Position numbers and translations under genes: made by a program
In this document: one piece after another, positions 16,449 through 25,341 of the stretch
How the letters are laid out: every line of letters starts with the position of its first letter
How positions within the stretch are numbered: the first letter of the stretch is position 1
Notes under the pieces: generated by a model
Databases searched by the model: none
What the model was told of the DNA's origin: nothing
What the model saw: the letters and a program-made list of their open reading frames with translations, nothing else
Source: Alphaproteobacteria bacterium
GTDB lineage: Bacteria > Pseudomonadota > Alphaproteobacteria > Caulobacterales > Aquidulcibacteraceae
DNA length: 64,000 bases
Assembly: GCA_016124655.1 (NCBI GenBank)
Contig: WGNI01000009.1
Span: forward strand, 1-64,000
Direction of reading: 5' to 3'

Positions 16449-17380
16449 CGGCTCTGATCGCGGCGGACGCGCTGACCAAGTATTACGGCGCCCGCGCGGC
16501 GGTGGAGAATTTAAGCTTCTCCGCCGCGCGCGGTCAGATCTGCGGCGTCCTGGGTCCCAATGGCGCCGGCAAGAGCACGACGCTGCGCATGCTGGTCGGC
16601 ATCCTGCCGCCGAGCGCGGGCGTCGTGTTGTTCAATGGCGCGCCCCTCAATCGCGCGGCCCAGAAGCGCATCGGCTATCTCCCGGAAGAACGCGGCCTCT
16701 ATCGCAGCATGACCGCGCGCGCCGTCATCACCCATCTCGCGCGCCTGAAAGGCGTGAAAGGAAACGAAGCGCGCAAGCGCGCCGATGCGCTGTTGGAGGA
16801 GCACGGCCTCGGCGCCTATCGCAACAAGAAGCTCAAGACCTTGTCGAAAGGCATGGCGCAAAAGGTGCAGCTCTTGGCCGCCATCGCCCACAAGCCTGAC
16901 CTCATCGTCTTCGATGAGCCCTTCTCCGGGCTCGATCCCGTCAATCAGCGCACGGTGGAGGAAATCATCCGCGCCATCGCGCGCGACGGCGGCGGCGTGC
17001 TCTTCTCCACCCATGTCATGGAGCACGCCGAACGCATTTGCGATCGCATCGTGCTCATTGCGCAGGGTGAAAAGGCCTTTGAAGGCCGCGTCGATGAAGC
17101 GCTCGCCGCCCTGCCGCGCGCGGCTCTGTTGGAGACCGAAGGCGCGTTTGATTTACGCGCCGCGCTCGCGCCCGCCGGCATCGCGCTGGAGGAGGAGCCT
17201 GCGCCCGATGCGCAGCACCGCCGCTGGCGCCTGCGCATGGACGGCGCCGATCTCAGCCGCAAGGCGCTGGCCGCCTGCGTGCAGGCCGGCGCGCCCTTGA
17301 CCCTGTTTGAGCCCACGCGGCCCAGCCTGCATGACGCGTTTGTCGCGCTCGTGGGCGATCGCGCGGCCCCGCCGTCATGA
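16445..17380 (+). CDS. ABC transporter ATP-binding protein (NatA/DUF4162 type)
   Basis: 311 residues. Walker A GPNGAGKST is at about residues 37-45; the signature motif is LSKGMAQKVQ, a common variant in this subfamily; Walker B is LIVFDEPFSGLDP, followed by the switch histidine in VLFSTHVMEHAE. The C-terminal 80 residues form the extra domain typical of NatA-like exporters. It pairs with the permease gene 12 bases downstream. Possible cargo is sodium, lipid or a drug; none can be chosen. Confidence 0.92.
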   Translation: MTALIAADALTKYYGARAAVENLSFSAARGQICGVLGPNGAGKSTTLRMLVGILPPSAGVVLFNGAPLNRAAQKRIGYLPEERGLYRSMTARAVITHLARLKGVKGNEARKRADALLEEHGLGAYRNKKLKTLSKGMAQKVQLLAAIAHKPDLIVFDEPFSGLDPVNQRTVEEIIRAIARDGGGVLFSTHVMEHAERICDRIVLIAQGEKAFEGRVDEALAALPRAALLETEGAFDLRAALAPAGIALEEEPAPDAQHRRWRLRMDGADLSRKALAACVQAGAPLTLFEPTRPSLHDAFVALVGDRAAPPS

Positions 17381-17392
17381 AAGCGATTGCGC

Positions 17393-18721
17393 ATGCGTGA
17401 AATCTTTCTCATCGCGCGGCGGGATTATCTCGCCGTTGTCTCCGCCTGGGGATTTTGGCTCTCGCTGCTGACCGCGCCGATTCTGCTGGCGGTGATCGCG
17501 CTGGCGCCGGTCGTGCTGACGCGCAGCGAGCCGGCGCGCGCGCTCGCCGTGATCGCCGACCGCGCCGAAGACGCCGCCGCCGTGCGCAAGGCCTTTCAAG
17601 CTCCGCCGCAGGACAACGCGCGCGACGCGGCCCAGGTGCGCTACGTGCTCGTCGATCCGCCCGCGCAAACCGCTGAAGGCTTAAGGCCCTACCTCACCGG
17701 TGAACGCACGGTCTCCGTGATCGGCGAGGATCGCGCGCTGTTCGGCGCGCTGATCATCGCGCGCAGCGGCGATAACGTCGCCTTGACCTATTGGAGCACG
17801 AACCTGACGGACGCCATGCCGCGCCGCCGCGCGCAGGATGCGCTTGCAGGTCTCATGCGCCAGGAAGCGCTTGCCGCGCGCGGCGTTGCAGGTCCTGAGG
17901 CCGAACGCATCGAGGCGCTTGCGCCCACTGTGGAGCAATTCGATCCGCGCCGCGCGACGGCGGAGGGCGCCGTGACCGTGCGCGACCGCGCCCCCTTCGT
18001 GGTGGCGATCATCTTCGCGTTCGTGTTGTGGAGCGCGGTGTTCGGCGTCGCCAACATGCTGCTCACCAGCGTGCTGGAGGAAAAGTCCAACAAGATTCTC
18101 GATACGCTGCTCACCAGCGCCTCGCCGCTGCAAATCCTGATCGGCAAATTGCTCGGCGTGGCCGCGGTGAGCGTCACGCTGTTTGGCATGTGGGGTCTTC
18201 TGGGCGGCGGCGTGATGAACTTCGCCGCCGCGCGCGCGCCGGGAGACGCCGTCGCCGGCTTCGCCGACGCAGCGCTCGATCCTGCTTTGCTCGCAACCTT
18301 CCTGATCTGCTTCGCCGCCGGCTATCTGATGTATGGCGCGGTGTTCTTGGCGCTCGGCTCGCTGTGCGAAACCATCCAGGAGGCGCAGACGCTGCTTGGT
18401 CCCGTGATCCTGGTGCTGACCATTCCCGTGATCCTGCTGGGACCTGCGTTCGACAATCCCAACGCGCCATTCTTCGCGGTCGCCTCCTGGATACCGCCGC
18501 TGACGCCGTTCCTGATGATGGTGCGCGCGCCCGCGGGTCTCTCGCCGGCCGAACTCGCCGGGCCCTTCATCACCGTGGCGATCGCGGTGGCGCTGATCCT
18601 GTGGGGGGCGTCGCGGCTCTTTTATGCCGGCGTGGTCGACAATGCGAACGCCGCCAGCCTGCGCCGCCGGCTCCTCGGTCGCAACGAGCCCGGCTGGCGC
18701 GCCCCGGAAAACGCGGGCTGA
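17393..18721 (+). CDS. ABC transporter permease (NatB/ABC-2 type)
   Basis: 442 residues from the ATG at 17393, preferred over a TTG two codons earlier. There is one N-terminal helix (about 17-35), a large soluble domain to about residue 200, then five to six helices, the ABC-2 exporter layout. The segment SVLEEKSNKILDTLLTSASP is highly characteristic of NatB-type permeases. With the ATPase it forms an exporter, and the upstream hydrolase may process the same substrate. A strong bidirectional terminator follows. Confidence 0.9.
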   Translation: MREIFLIARRDYLAVVSAWGFWLSLLTAPILLAVIALAPVVLTRSEPARALAVIADRAEDAAAVRKAFQAPPQDNARDAAQVRYVLVDPPAQTAEGLRPYLTGERTVSVIGEDRALFGALIIARSGDNVALTYWSTNLTDAMPRRRAQDALAGLMRQEALAARGVAGPEAERIEALAPTVEQFDPRRATAEGAVTVRDRAPFVVAIIFAFVLWSAVFGVANMLLTSVLEEKSNKILDTLLTSASPLQILIGKLLGVAAVSVTLFGMWGLLGGGVMNFAAARAPGDAVAGFADAALDPALLATFLICFAAGYLMYGAVFLALGSLCETIQEAQTLLGPVILVLTIPVILLGPAFDNPNAPFFAVASWIPPLTPFLMMVRAPAGLSPAELAGPFITVAIAVALILWGASRLFYAGVVDNANAASLRRRLLGRNEPGWRAPENAG

Positions 18722-18737
18722 GCATTGCGGGCATGCA

Positions 18738-18767
18738 AAAGGCCCCGCGCGCACCGCCGGGGCCTTT
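18738..18767. terminator. Bidirectional terminator between ABC exporter and rpsU
   Basis: AAAGGCCCCG at 18738-18747 pairs with CGGGGCCTTT at 18758-18767 across a 10-base loop. It serves the plus-strand exporter operon and the minus-strand rpsU gene that converge here. Confidence 0.75.
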
Positions 18768-18792
18768 GCGAAACGCCACTGCGGAGGACCGC

Positions 18793-19032
18793 CTATTTCT
18801 TGGCGATCAGGCCTTCGCGCTGGGCCCGCTTGCGAGCCAGCTTCCGCGCGCGGCGAACGGCTTCGGCCTGCTCGCGGGCGCGCCGTTCAGACGGCTTTTC
18901 GTAATGATTGCGGCGCTTCATTTCGCGGAAAGTGCCTTCCCGCTGCATCTTCTTTTTGAGCGCTTTCAACGCCTGATCGACGTTGTTGTCGCGAACGAAA
19001 ATCTGAACGATGACCCAATCTCCCGTGCGCAA
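18793..19032 (-). CDS. rpsU: 30S ribosomal protein S21
   Basis: The conserved S21 sequence begins [20 protein letters not shown] and ends in a basic tail ([14 protein letters not shown]). The coordinates run to the only conventional in-frame start, a TTG at 19032 with no visible ribosome site. Homologous S21 proteins start with Met exactly where this gene has an AUC codon at 19011-19009; GGGAG lies eight bases before that AUC. A 72-residue protein from AUC is therefore the likelier product. S21 is a small-subunit protein involved in initiation. The neighbour COQ9 gene is a common alphaproteobacterial pairing. Confidence 0.93.
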   Translation of the reverse strand: MRTGDWVIVQIFVRDNNVDQALKALKKKMQREGTFREMKRRNHYEKPSERRAREQAEAVRRARKLARKRAQREGLIAKK

Positions 19033-19484
19033 AAAGCAAAGCGGCCGGGCATGCGTTTTCCGCCCCGGCGCTTAACCGACGTTCCAAGGTGGCTCAGATA
19101 CCAAACCGCCGCCCCGAAGTCCACTCTATGGGGAAAGACGACAGACCTCGAACGGCGTCCGTCGCGGACGCGCAGACGCCGTCCTTCCCCGCGAGGGGAA
19201 GGTGGCCCGGATGAAGTCCCGGCCGGATGGGGGTGGTTGCGCGGCCATGGGAATGGGTTGCGTCTCCGCCCCCCTCGGTCAGGCTGCTTCGCGGCCTGCC
19301 AGCTCCCCTCACGGGGGAGCACGGCTGTTTTCTGTGTGTTGCGCGCGTTTCGTCAACCTCCCCCGGGAGGAAGGATGCGGCAGAGAGGCGGGCGGCGCCT
19401 CGGCGCCTGGCCCGGCTGCACGCGATCGGGTCGACGGCGTCCGTCGCCGGGCCTATCTTGCCGTCACTCTGAGGACGAGACTCC
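19033..19484. other. Intergenic region with Caulobacterales-type repeat, no gene seen
   Basis: About 450 bases upstream of rpsU. The first 140 bases probably hold the rpsU promoter. From 19177 it carries a REP-like element described separately. The remaining short frames are low-complexity and not credible genes. No RNA gene was recognised. Confidence 0.6.
19177..19323. repeat. REP-like intergenic repeat, copy A
   Basis: CGCCGTCCTTCCCCGCGAGG with a GGGGAAGG partner forms a hairpin, followed by TGGCCCGGA and CCGGCCGGATGGGG. It closes with CCCCCTCGGTC, CAGCTCCCCTC and GGGGGAGC. The same string of blocks occurs at 29302-29443. Confidence 0.7.
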
Positions 19485-19757
19485 ATGAGCAACGCCGTTG
19501 GCCCCGGTGATTTGGTGCTCTGCGTCAACGCCGCGCCCAATCACCTGACCGGAGAGCCCGTGCCGCTCGTCGCCGGCGAGACCTACACGGTCGGCGCGGT
19601 GTTTGACTTTGCCTGTCCGTGCGGACGCTCGGATGCGCTGCTCGACATCGGCATTGACTTCGCCTGGTGCCAAAGCCGCTTCCGGCTCCTGCCGAAACCG
19701 AAATTCAGGGCTGAACCCACCGCGCGCCGCATCTCGGCGCCGAAGGAAACGGTTTGA
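19485..19757 (+). CDS. Small conserved protein, phage-like pattern, function unknown
   Basis: 90 residues. The start GDLVLCVNAAPNHLTGEPVPLVAGETYTV and a late SRFRLLPKP resemble a family of small proteins found in alphaproteobacterial phages and genomes (GDLVxC...L..GxxYxV...SRFRP). Four cysteines (two in ACPCG) might bind metal. GAGGACGAG precedes the ATG. No operon partner; COQ9 follows after 100 bases. Confidence 0.6.
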   Translation: MSNAVGPGDLVLCVNAAPNHLTGEPVPLVAGETYTVGAVFDFACPCGRSDALLDIGIDFAWCQSRFRLLPKPKFRAEPTARRISAPKETV

Positions 19758-19858
19758 GGCGTGCGCGCGAGGCGGCAAGCGATTGTTCCGCCCGGCCTCG
19801 CCCCCCTGAGACGCCACGCGCCATCGACGCCAGCGGCGCGCGCGTTTAGCTTTGATCC

Positions 19859-20509
19859 ATGTCCGCGACTGTGCGTCCCCCGTCCGAAACCTTCCGCGAG
19901 CAGATCCTGGAGGCGCTGCCGCCCCATGCGGCCCGTCTCGGCTGGTCCCGCGCGGCGCTGGAGGCCGCAGCCGCCGACGCCCAGCTCGGCCCCGGCGAGG
20001 TGGACCTCGCTTTTCCCCGCGGCGCCATCGACGCCATCGACGCCTTCGCCGATCGCGCCGATAAAGCCATGGAGGCCGCGATCGCTGCCATGGATTTGCC
20101 GGCGATGCGCGTGCGCGACCGCGTCGCCGCGGCGGTCGAGGCGAGGCTCGCCGCCCAGGTCCCCCACAAGGCCGCCTGCCGGACCATGACGCGCGCGCTG
20201 GCGCTGCGGCCCCAGGAGGCGGCCCGCCTTGTGGGCCGCACCGCCGATCGGCTCTGGCGTGCTTTGGGCGATCCCTCCACGGATGAAAACTTCTACTCCA
20301 AGCGCCTCATCCTCTCCGGCGTCCTGGGCTCGACCTATGCGCGCTGGATGGCCGACGAGGACGCGACACTGGCTGACGTTCGCCCGTTCATCGCCGCGCG
20401 CATCGAAAACGTCATGCAGTTCGAAAAGCTGAAAGCGCGCGCCAAGCCGCTGAACGGCGCCGGCGAAGCGCTCGCTGCCTTCGCCGCGCGCATGCGCTAC
20501 GGCGGCTGA
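19859..20509 (+). CDS. COQ9-family ubiquinone biosynthesis protein
   Basis: 216 residues. It has an N-terminal helix-turn-helix-like half (EALPPHAARLGWSRAALEAAA) of TetR-type fold. The COQ9 half contains DRLWRALGDPSTDENFYSKR and ILSGVLGSTYARWMADEDA, the most conserved COQ9 motifs. COQ9 binds lipids and helps COQ7-type hydroxylation of ubiquinone intermediates. It lies close to rpsU, as in many alphaproteobacteria. It ends six bases from the convergent TIR-like gene. Confidence 0.93.
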   Translation: MSATVRPPSETFREQILEALPPHAARLGWSRAALEAAAADAQLGPGEVDLAFPRGAIDAIDAFADRADKAMEAAIAAMDLPAMRVRDRVAAAVEARLAAQVPHKAACRTMTRALALRPQEAARLVGRTADRLWRALGDPSTDENFYSKRLILSGVLGSTYARWMADEDATLADVRPFIAARIENVMQFEKLKARAKPLNGAGEALAAFAARMRYGG

Positions 20510-20515
20510 CCGGAC

Positions 20516-21151
20516 TCAGCTGCCCGGCTTCAATTCCAGAAAGTCTTCCAGAAACGAGATGTAATTCTTGTAGCGCAGCGCCTCGGCTTCGGTCTGGCGC
20601 ACGGCTTTTGCAATCAGCGGCAAGTCCGTGCGGAAGCGGCGACAATCCGCCGCCAGCGCGGTTTCTCCCGGCAGCACCCCGCCGTCGGGTCGCGTGTGCA
20701 GGAAGTCGCGCACCGCGCGCAGGCACGCCTCGGGCTTGTTGCCATGAAACACCGGATCGACGCCGGCCAGATCGGAAATCGATGGCGCCCAGTATTTGCG
20801 CTCCGCCGCAAACACCAGCGCGCGTTTGGTTTTCTGCCGTTTGCCGCCGAAATGCTGCGCGCCGAGATAAAGCCCCAGCTCGAACGGCATGTTGAAGCGC
20901 GGCGTCATCGTGTCGGCCGAAACTTCGATGCGTGAGAGATCGTGGATCGACAGGTTGGCGACCCCGATCATGGTCGTCAGCTTGCTGAACCGGATGCGAC
21001 CGGAATCGTCGTCATCGAGCGCGCAGATCGGGACGTATCCCGAGGATTCAACGACGAACAGAATGGCGCGGAACAGCTCCGCGTATTCTGAATCAAATGG
21101 GCAATTGATGAAAACCGGCGGGCGAGGATCAATCGGCCTTTTTGTCGGCAT
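20516..21151 (-). CDS. TIR-like/nucleoside-deoxyribosyltransferase-fold protein
   Basis: 211 residues. Key motifs are PPVFINCPFD at residues 11-20, DDDSGRIRFSKL at about 47-58, SIHDLSR at 68-74 and PRFNMPFELGLYLG at 84-97. The last has the conserved Glu91 in the position where TIR-like and deoxyribosyltransferase folds carry their catalytic glutamate. SDLAG and HGNKPEACLRAVRDFL follow. This conserved family is usually unannotated. Glycosidase or nucleotide-cleaving activity is an inference from the fold motifs. Its start lies inside the upstream small basic gene (23-base overlap), so the pair is co-expressed. An antiviral role is possible but unproven. Confidence 0.72.
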   Translation of the reverse strand: MPTKRPIDPRPPVFINCPFDSEYAELFRAILFVVESSGYVPICALDDDDSGRIRFSKLTTMIGVANLSIHDLSRIEVSADTMTPRFNMPFELGLYLGAQHFGGKRQKTKRALVFAAERKYWAPSISDLAGVDPVFHGNKPEACLRAVRDFLHTRPDGGVLPGETALAADCRRFRTDLPLIAKAVRQTEAEALRYKNYISFLEDFLELKPGS

Positions 21152-21356
21152 AGAAGTCCCGCACGGCTTTGCGAATGGCGGCCCGCTCCGCCTTGGGCAG
21201 AAGGTTCTTGCGCGGCGCGAGCTTCACCTTCACGCCGCCGATCACGGTGTAGCGGCTGCGGTCCCGCTTCGCGGTGGTTTTTTGGGCGGCGGGCTTTTGC
21301 GCGGCGGTCTTTCGGGCCGGGGCCTTGCGAGCCGGGGAGCTGGGCGCTGTCGACAT
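21129..21356 (-). CDS. Small basic protein coupled to the TIR-like gene
   Basis: 75 residues from the ATG at 21356. The first half is an Ala/Lys/Pro-rich, histone-H1-like tail (PARKAPARKTAAQKPAAQK). The second half is a short basic domain, RYTVIGGVKVKLAPRKN followed by LPKAERAAIRKAVRDFYADK. The composition suggests nucleic-acid binding. Its last 23 bases overlap the TIR-like gene, which implies translational coupling. It could be a regulator, antitoxin-like partner or nucleoid protein. No named family was recognised. Confidence 0.6.
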   Translation of the reverse strand: MSTAPSSPARKAPARKTAAQKPAAQKTTAKRDRSRYTVIGGVKVKLAPRKNLLPKAERAAIRKAVRDFYADKKAD

Positions 21357-21397
21357 GATCCCGATATAGCGCATTCGCCGCGCCCGATGAAGGCCTG

Positions 21398-22468
21398 TCA
21401 GCCGCCAACCCAGGTGACGTGCCCCATCTTGCGGCCCGCACGCGCTTCGCGCTTGCCGTAAAAATGCACATGCGCGCCCGGCGAACCGACATGGTCGCGC
21501 CATTGCGAGACATCGTCGCCGATCAGATTGAGCATTTCCGCCGCGCCCAGCGACTCAGGCGGCCCCAGCGGCCAACCCGACACCGCGCGGATATGTTGCT
21601 CAAATTGCGACGTGCGCGCGCCTTCGATGGTCCAGTGCCCGGAATTGTGCACCCTCGGCGCCATTTCATTCGCGAGGAGAGCGCCATCGGGCATGAGAAA
21701 AAATTCGATCGCCAGCACGCCGACATAATCGAGCGCCGCCATCAACGCGCGCGTCGCGTCCGTGGCTTGGGCGCAGAGCGCCTGCGCGATCGGCGCCGGC
21801 GCGATCGAGCGCCACAAAATGCCGTCGCGATGCGTGTTCGCAGTCGGCGCATAGGCGGCGAACGCGCCGTCTTCCCCGCGCGCCGCCACGATAGAGAACT
21901 CCATCGCAAACCCGCACATGCCTTCCAGAATGCACGGCGCGCGCCCCAGCGCTGCATATGCTGCGCGCGCGTCCGCGGCGGATGCGATCCGCGCCTGGCC
22001 CTTGCCGTCATAACCCAGCGTGCGCGTCTTCAGGATCGCCGGCGCGCCCGCCGTCTCCAGCGCTTTCGCAAGATCGCCCTCGGCGTCGACCGCCGCGTAC
22101 GGCGCCGTCGCAATCCCTTGCGCGTTGAAGAAATCCTTCTCCAGAAGGCGATCCTGCGCGATGGCCAGCGCGCGCGCATTGGGCCGCACGATCGCGCCCG
22201 CGTCGATCAGCGCTTGCGCGGTGTCGGCGGGCACATTCTCGAACTCCGTCGTCACCGCATCGACGCCATGCGCGAACGCCGCCAGCGCTGCATGATCATG
22301 ATAATCCGCGACGACGGTTTTCGCGCTCACGCGCGCGGCCGGGCTGTCGGGTTCATCGGTGTAGATATGCGCGTCGAGGCCGAGCTGCGCCGCCGCGATC
22401 GCCAGCATGCGGCCCAATTGGCCGCCGCCCAGAATGCCGATGGCGCCGCCTGGCGCGACGGCGCTCAT
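21398..22468 (-). CDS. purK: 5-(carboxyamino)imidazole ribonucleotide synthase
   Basis: 356 residues, full length. The N-terminus has [21 protein letters not shown], then [15 protein letters not shown], the ATP-grasp core [43 protein letters not shown], and [16 protein letters not shown]. PurK uses ATP and bicarbonate to carboxylate AIR to N5-CAIR. It overlaps purE by four bases (ATGA), in the usual purE-purK order. Confidence 0.97.
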   Translation of the reverse strand: MSAVAPGGAIGILGGGQLGRMLAIAAAQLGLDAHIYTDEPDSPAARVSAKTVVADYHDHAALAAFAHGVDAVTTEFENVPADTAQALIDAGAIVRPNARALAIAQDRLLEKDFFNAQGIATAPYAAVDAEGDLAKALETAGAPAILKTRTLGYDGKGQARIASAADARAAYAALGRAPCILEGMCGFAMEFSIVAARGEDGAFAAYAPTANTHRDGILWRSIAPAPIAQALCAQATDATRALMAALDYVGVLAIEFFLMPDGALLANEMAPRVHNSGHWTIEGARTSQFEQHIRAVSGWPLGPPESLGAAEMLNLIGDDVSQWRDHVGSPGAHVHFYGKREARAGRKMGHVTWVGG

Positions 22469-22950
22469 TCCGGATCGAGCCCCACGCTCTGCGTTTGCTG
22501 CGCGCGCCAGGCGTCGAGCCGCTGCGCCAGCGCGTCATCGCTGAGCGCCAGGATAGCCGCCGCGAGCAGGGCGGCGTTCACCGCGCCTGATTCGCCGATC
22601 GCCAGCGTCCCCACCGGCACGCCCTTCGGCATCTGCACAATCGATAAGAGGCTATCGACGCCCTGCAGCGCTGCGCTCTTCACCGGCACGCCCAACACCG
22701 GAAGCGGCGTCAGCGCGGCCGTCATGCCCGGCAGATGCGCCGCCCCGCCGGCCCCCGCGATGATCGCTTTCAGCCCGCGCGCCCGCGCGCTGGTGGCGTA
22801 CTCGACCAGGCGCTGCGGCGTGCGATGCGCGGAAACCACTTGTTTTTCATACGGGATTTTGAGCGCATCCAGACAATCGGCCGCGTGCCGCATGGTCTCC
22901 CAATCCGAAGCCGAGCCCATGATGATGCCGACGAGCGTTTGCCCCGTCAT
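22465..22950 (-). CDS. purE: N5-CAIR mutase
   Basis: 161 residues from the ATG at 22950; a longer frame adds a non-homologous tail. [21 protein letters not shown] is the class I PurE signature, followed by [11 protein letters not shown] (active-site His), [13 protein letters not shown] and [22 protein letters not shown]. It converts N5-CAIR into CAIR in purine synthesis. First gene of the purEK operon. Confidence 0.97.
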   Translation of the reverse strand: MTGQTLVGIIMGSASDWETMRHAADCLDALKIPYEKQVVSAHRTPQRLVEYATSARARGLKAIIAGAGGAAHLPGMTAALTPLPVLGVPVKSAALQGVDSLLSIVQMPKGVPVGTLAIGESGAVNAALLAAAILALSDDALAQRLDAWRAQQTQSVGLDPE

Positions 22951-23074
22951 GGCGCGCCCTTTCCAAAGGCCGTCGCGAAAAAGAGGCGGTGCATAAGCTG
23001 CGTCGCCGCCCGCGTCCAGCGCGCGCACGCAACCGGTTAACAGCGTCTTTACCAGCCGGAGCGTTAATGCCGGC

Positions 23075-23722
23075 ATGGGTTTGTTTGCGTCCAGGCGGCG
23101 AAAAGAGACCGGCGAAGCCGATCCGGCCGACGCGCTGTGGCGCGCAGGTCAGCGCAAGCTCGACCGCGAACAGCGCGCAGCGCTGGCGGCCTTGATCGCC
23201 GAACGCGACATGCTGCGCCGTCATCTCGCCGAAGCCGAAGCTTTGGCCGATCGCGATGGTCTCACCGGCGCCATCAATCGTCGCGCCTTCATGCGCGAAC
23301 TGCATCGCGCGCTCGCCGCCGCTGAGCGCTACGGCACGCCGTCGGCGGTGCTCTATATCGATCTCGACGCGTTCAAGCAGATCAATGATCGATTCGGCCA
23401 CGCCGCCGGCGATGCCGTGCTGGCCCATGTCGCGCGCGTGCTGCGCGATCAGGTGCGCGAGACCGACGTGGTCGGCCGCATCGGCGGCGATGAATTCGCG
23501 GTGATCCTCAATCACGCCACCTTGGACGACGGCAAGGTCAAGGCGCGCGCGCTGCAGGATGCGCTGCGCGCAAACCCGCTCGTGTTTCAGGACGTGAAGC
23601 ACCGCGTTGACGCCTCGATCGGCGTGCACGCATGCGCCAGAAGCGAAGATGCCGAAACCGCCTTGGCGCGCGCCGATGAAGCAATGTACGCCGCCAAATG
23701 GCTGAGCAAGCGAACGGACTAA
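23075..23722 (+). CDS. Diguanylate cyclase (stand-alone GGDEF)
   Basis: 215 residues. A short basic start and one coiled-coil-like helix (about 25-60) precede a complete GGDEF domain: [37 protein letters not shown] and [15 protein letters not shown] lies five residues before GGDEF and matches the RxxD inhibitory site, so product inhibition by c-di-GMP is expected. No sensor domain or membrane helix is present. It makes c-di-GMP from GTP. Its stop interlocks with that of the convergent DNA ligase gene. Confidence 0.94.
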   Translation: MGLFASRRRKETGEADPADALWRAGQRKLDREQRAALAALIAERDMLRRHLAEAEALADRDGLTGAINRRAFMRELHRALAAAERYGTPSAVLYIDLDAFKQINDRFGHAAGDAVLAHVARVLRDQVRETDVVGRIGGDEFAVILNHATLDDGKVKARALQDALRANPLVFQDVKHRVDASIGVHACARSEDAETALARADEAMYAAKWLSKRTD

Positions 23723-25341
23723 GTCTCGCGCAACAGTGCGGTCAGCGCTGAAAGCCGGTCCGCGTCGCGCGGCGCCTTGTCCCAGCGAATGCGCGCGATG
23801 CGCGGAAACCGCATCGCCACCCCGGACTTGTGCCGGCTCGAGCGCTGCAGGCCTTCAAACGCCACTTCGAACACCAGGCCCTCGTCGGGCGCATGCGTGA
23901 CCTCGCGCACCGGCCCGAAGCGGCTTTGCGTGTGATGGCGCACGAATTTGTCGATCTGGATCAATTCCTCGTCGGTGAAACCGAAATAGGCCTTGCCGAC
24001 CGGCACGAGCTCCTCCGCATCGTCGCGCCACACGCCGAATGTGTAATCGGAATAAAACGACGAGCGCTTGCCGTGTCCGCGCTGCGCATAGAGCAGCACC
24101 GCATCCACCGTGTGCGGATCGCGCTTCCATTTCCACCAATGGCCCTTCGGCCGCCCGGCGAGATAGGGCGAGGCCCAGCGCTTGATCATCACGCCTTCCA
24201 CCGCGTCGAACGCGGAATCGCCGGCATAATGCGCGGGATCGGCGCGCGCGGCCTGCAAATCCTCCCAAGCCTTGAAGGCGATCAGCGGCGAAAGCCCGAT
24301 CGGCGCGTCCGCATGCGCGGCGGCGAAATCCTCCAGGATCGTTCTGCGCTCTTGAAACGAAAGAGTGCGCAGATCGCGGCCATTCTCGGAAAGAATATCG
24401 TACACGCAGATATAAGCCGGAAACTCCGAGATCGTCTTCGCCGTCACGCTCTTGCGGTTCAGCCGCTGCTGCAACGTGTTGAAGCTTTCGATCCGCCCCT
24501 GGCGGCGGATCAGCAACTCCCCGTCCAGCACGGCATCGAACGCGAACGCCTCCACCAGGTCGGGAAAGCTCTTGGAGATGTCATCGCCCGTGCGCGAATA
24601 GAGCCGCGCGTGGGCGCGCCCGTGCGCATCGCGCGCAGCGGCGGCCTGCACGCGGATGCCGTCCCATTTCCATTCCGCCGCGAAGTCCTCCGGCGCGAGC
24701 GCTTCGTCGCGCTCTTCCCAGGCGTGCGACAGCATCGGCGGATGAAACCGCACCGCGCCGCTTTGCGGCCGCGGGCCCTTGCCCTCGATCCATGCAAACA
24801 CGTCCGTGTAGGGCGGCGAGGCCGCGTGCCAAACGTCTTCGATATCCTCCACCGATGCGGAACCCAAGTGCGCCAGCGCCTGGCGCGCCAGTCGCGCGGA
24901 CACGCCGATCCGCAACGCGCCGGTGATGAGCTTCAGCAACGCCCAGCGCCCGTTTTCATCCAAGCGGTCGAGCCAAAGCGCGATCAGCGCGGGCAGGTCT
25001 TTCTTCGCCGTCGCTTCAACGCCTTCGACAATATCGCTCAGGCTCAGCGCGGCGTTCGCGCGCGACGGCTCGCTCTCCCAGATCAGCGCGACGGTCTCCG
25101 CCAGATCGCCGACGAAATCATACGACAGCGCAAACAACTTCTCGTCGCACCGCTCAACAACGAGCGCGCGGATCATCGCCGGCTTCAGATGCTTGAACGA
25201 CAATTCGCCCGTCAGCGCCGCCAGCGCCCAGCCGCGATCGGGATCGGGCGTTTCGCGAAAATACGCCGCGAGCAAGGCCAACTTGCCCAACCGCCGCGGC
25301 TCATACGCCAAGCGATCCAGCAGCGCCGCGAACCGGTTCAT
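23719..25341 (-). CDS. ATP-dependent DNA ligase, DNA-repair type
   Basis: 540 residues. An N-terminal helical domain (about 1-195) leads to the nucleotidyltransferase core with EWKWDGIR at 223-230; Lys225 is the adenylated lysine. Later motifs are VLDGELLI, the ligase motif VEGVMIKRWASPY and HWWKWKRDP, then an OB-fold tail. This matches the alphaproteobacterial ligase linked to a beta-lactamase-fold exonuclease and to cisplatin tolerance. The exonuclease gene overlaps by four bases. The helicase and phosphatase often seen in this cluster are not here. Confidence 0.94.
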   Translation of the reverse strand: MNRFAALLDRLAYEPRRLGKLALLAAYFRETPDPDRGWALAALTGELSFKHLKPAMIRALVVERCDEKLFALSYDFVGDLAETVALIWESEPSRANAALSLSDIVEGVEATAKKDLPALIALWLDRLDENGRWALLKLITGALRIGVSARLARQALAHLGSASVEDIEDVWHAASPPYTDVFAWIEGKGPRPQSGAVRFHPPMLSHAWEERDEALAPEDFAAEWKWDGIRVQAAAARDAHGRAHARLYSRTGDDISKSFPDLVEAFAFDAVLDGELLIRRQGRIESFNTLQQRLNRKSVTAKTISEFPAYICVYDILSENGRDLRTLSFQERRTILEDFAAAHADAPIGLSPLIAFKAWEDLQAARADPAHYAGDSAFDAVEGVMIKRWASPYLAGRPKGHWWKWKRDPHTVDAVLLYAQRGHGKRSSFYSDYTFGVWRDDAEELVPVGKAYFGFTDEELIQIDKFVRHHTQSRFGPVREVTHAPDEGLVFEVAFEGLQRSSRHKSGVAMRFPRIARIRWDKAPRDADRLSALTALLRET

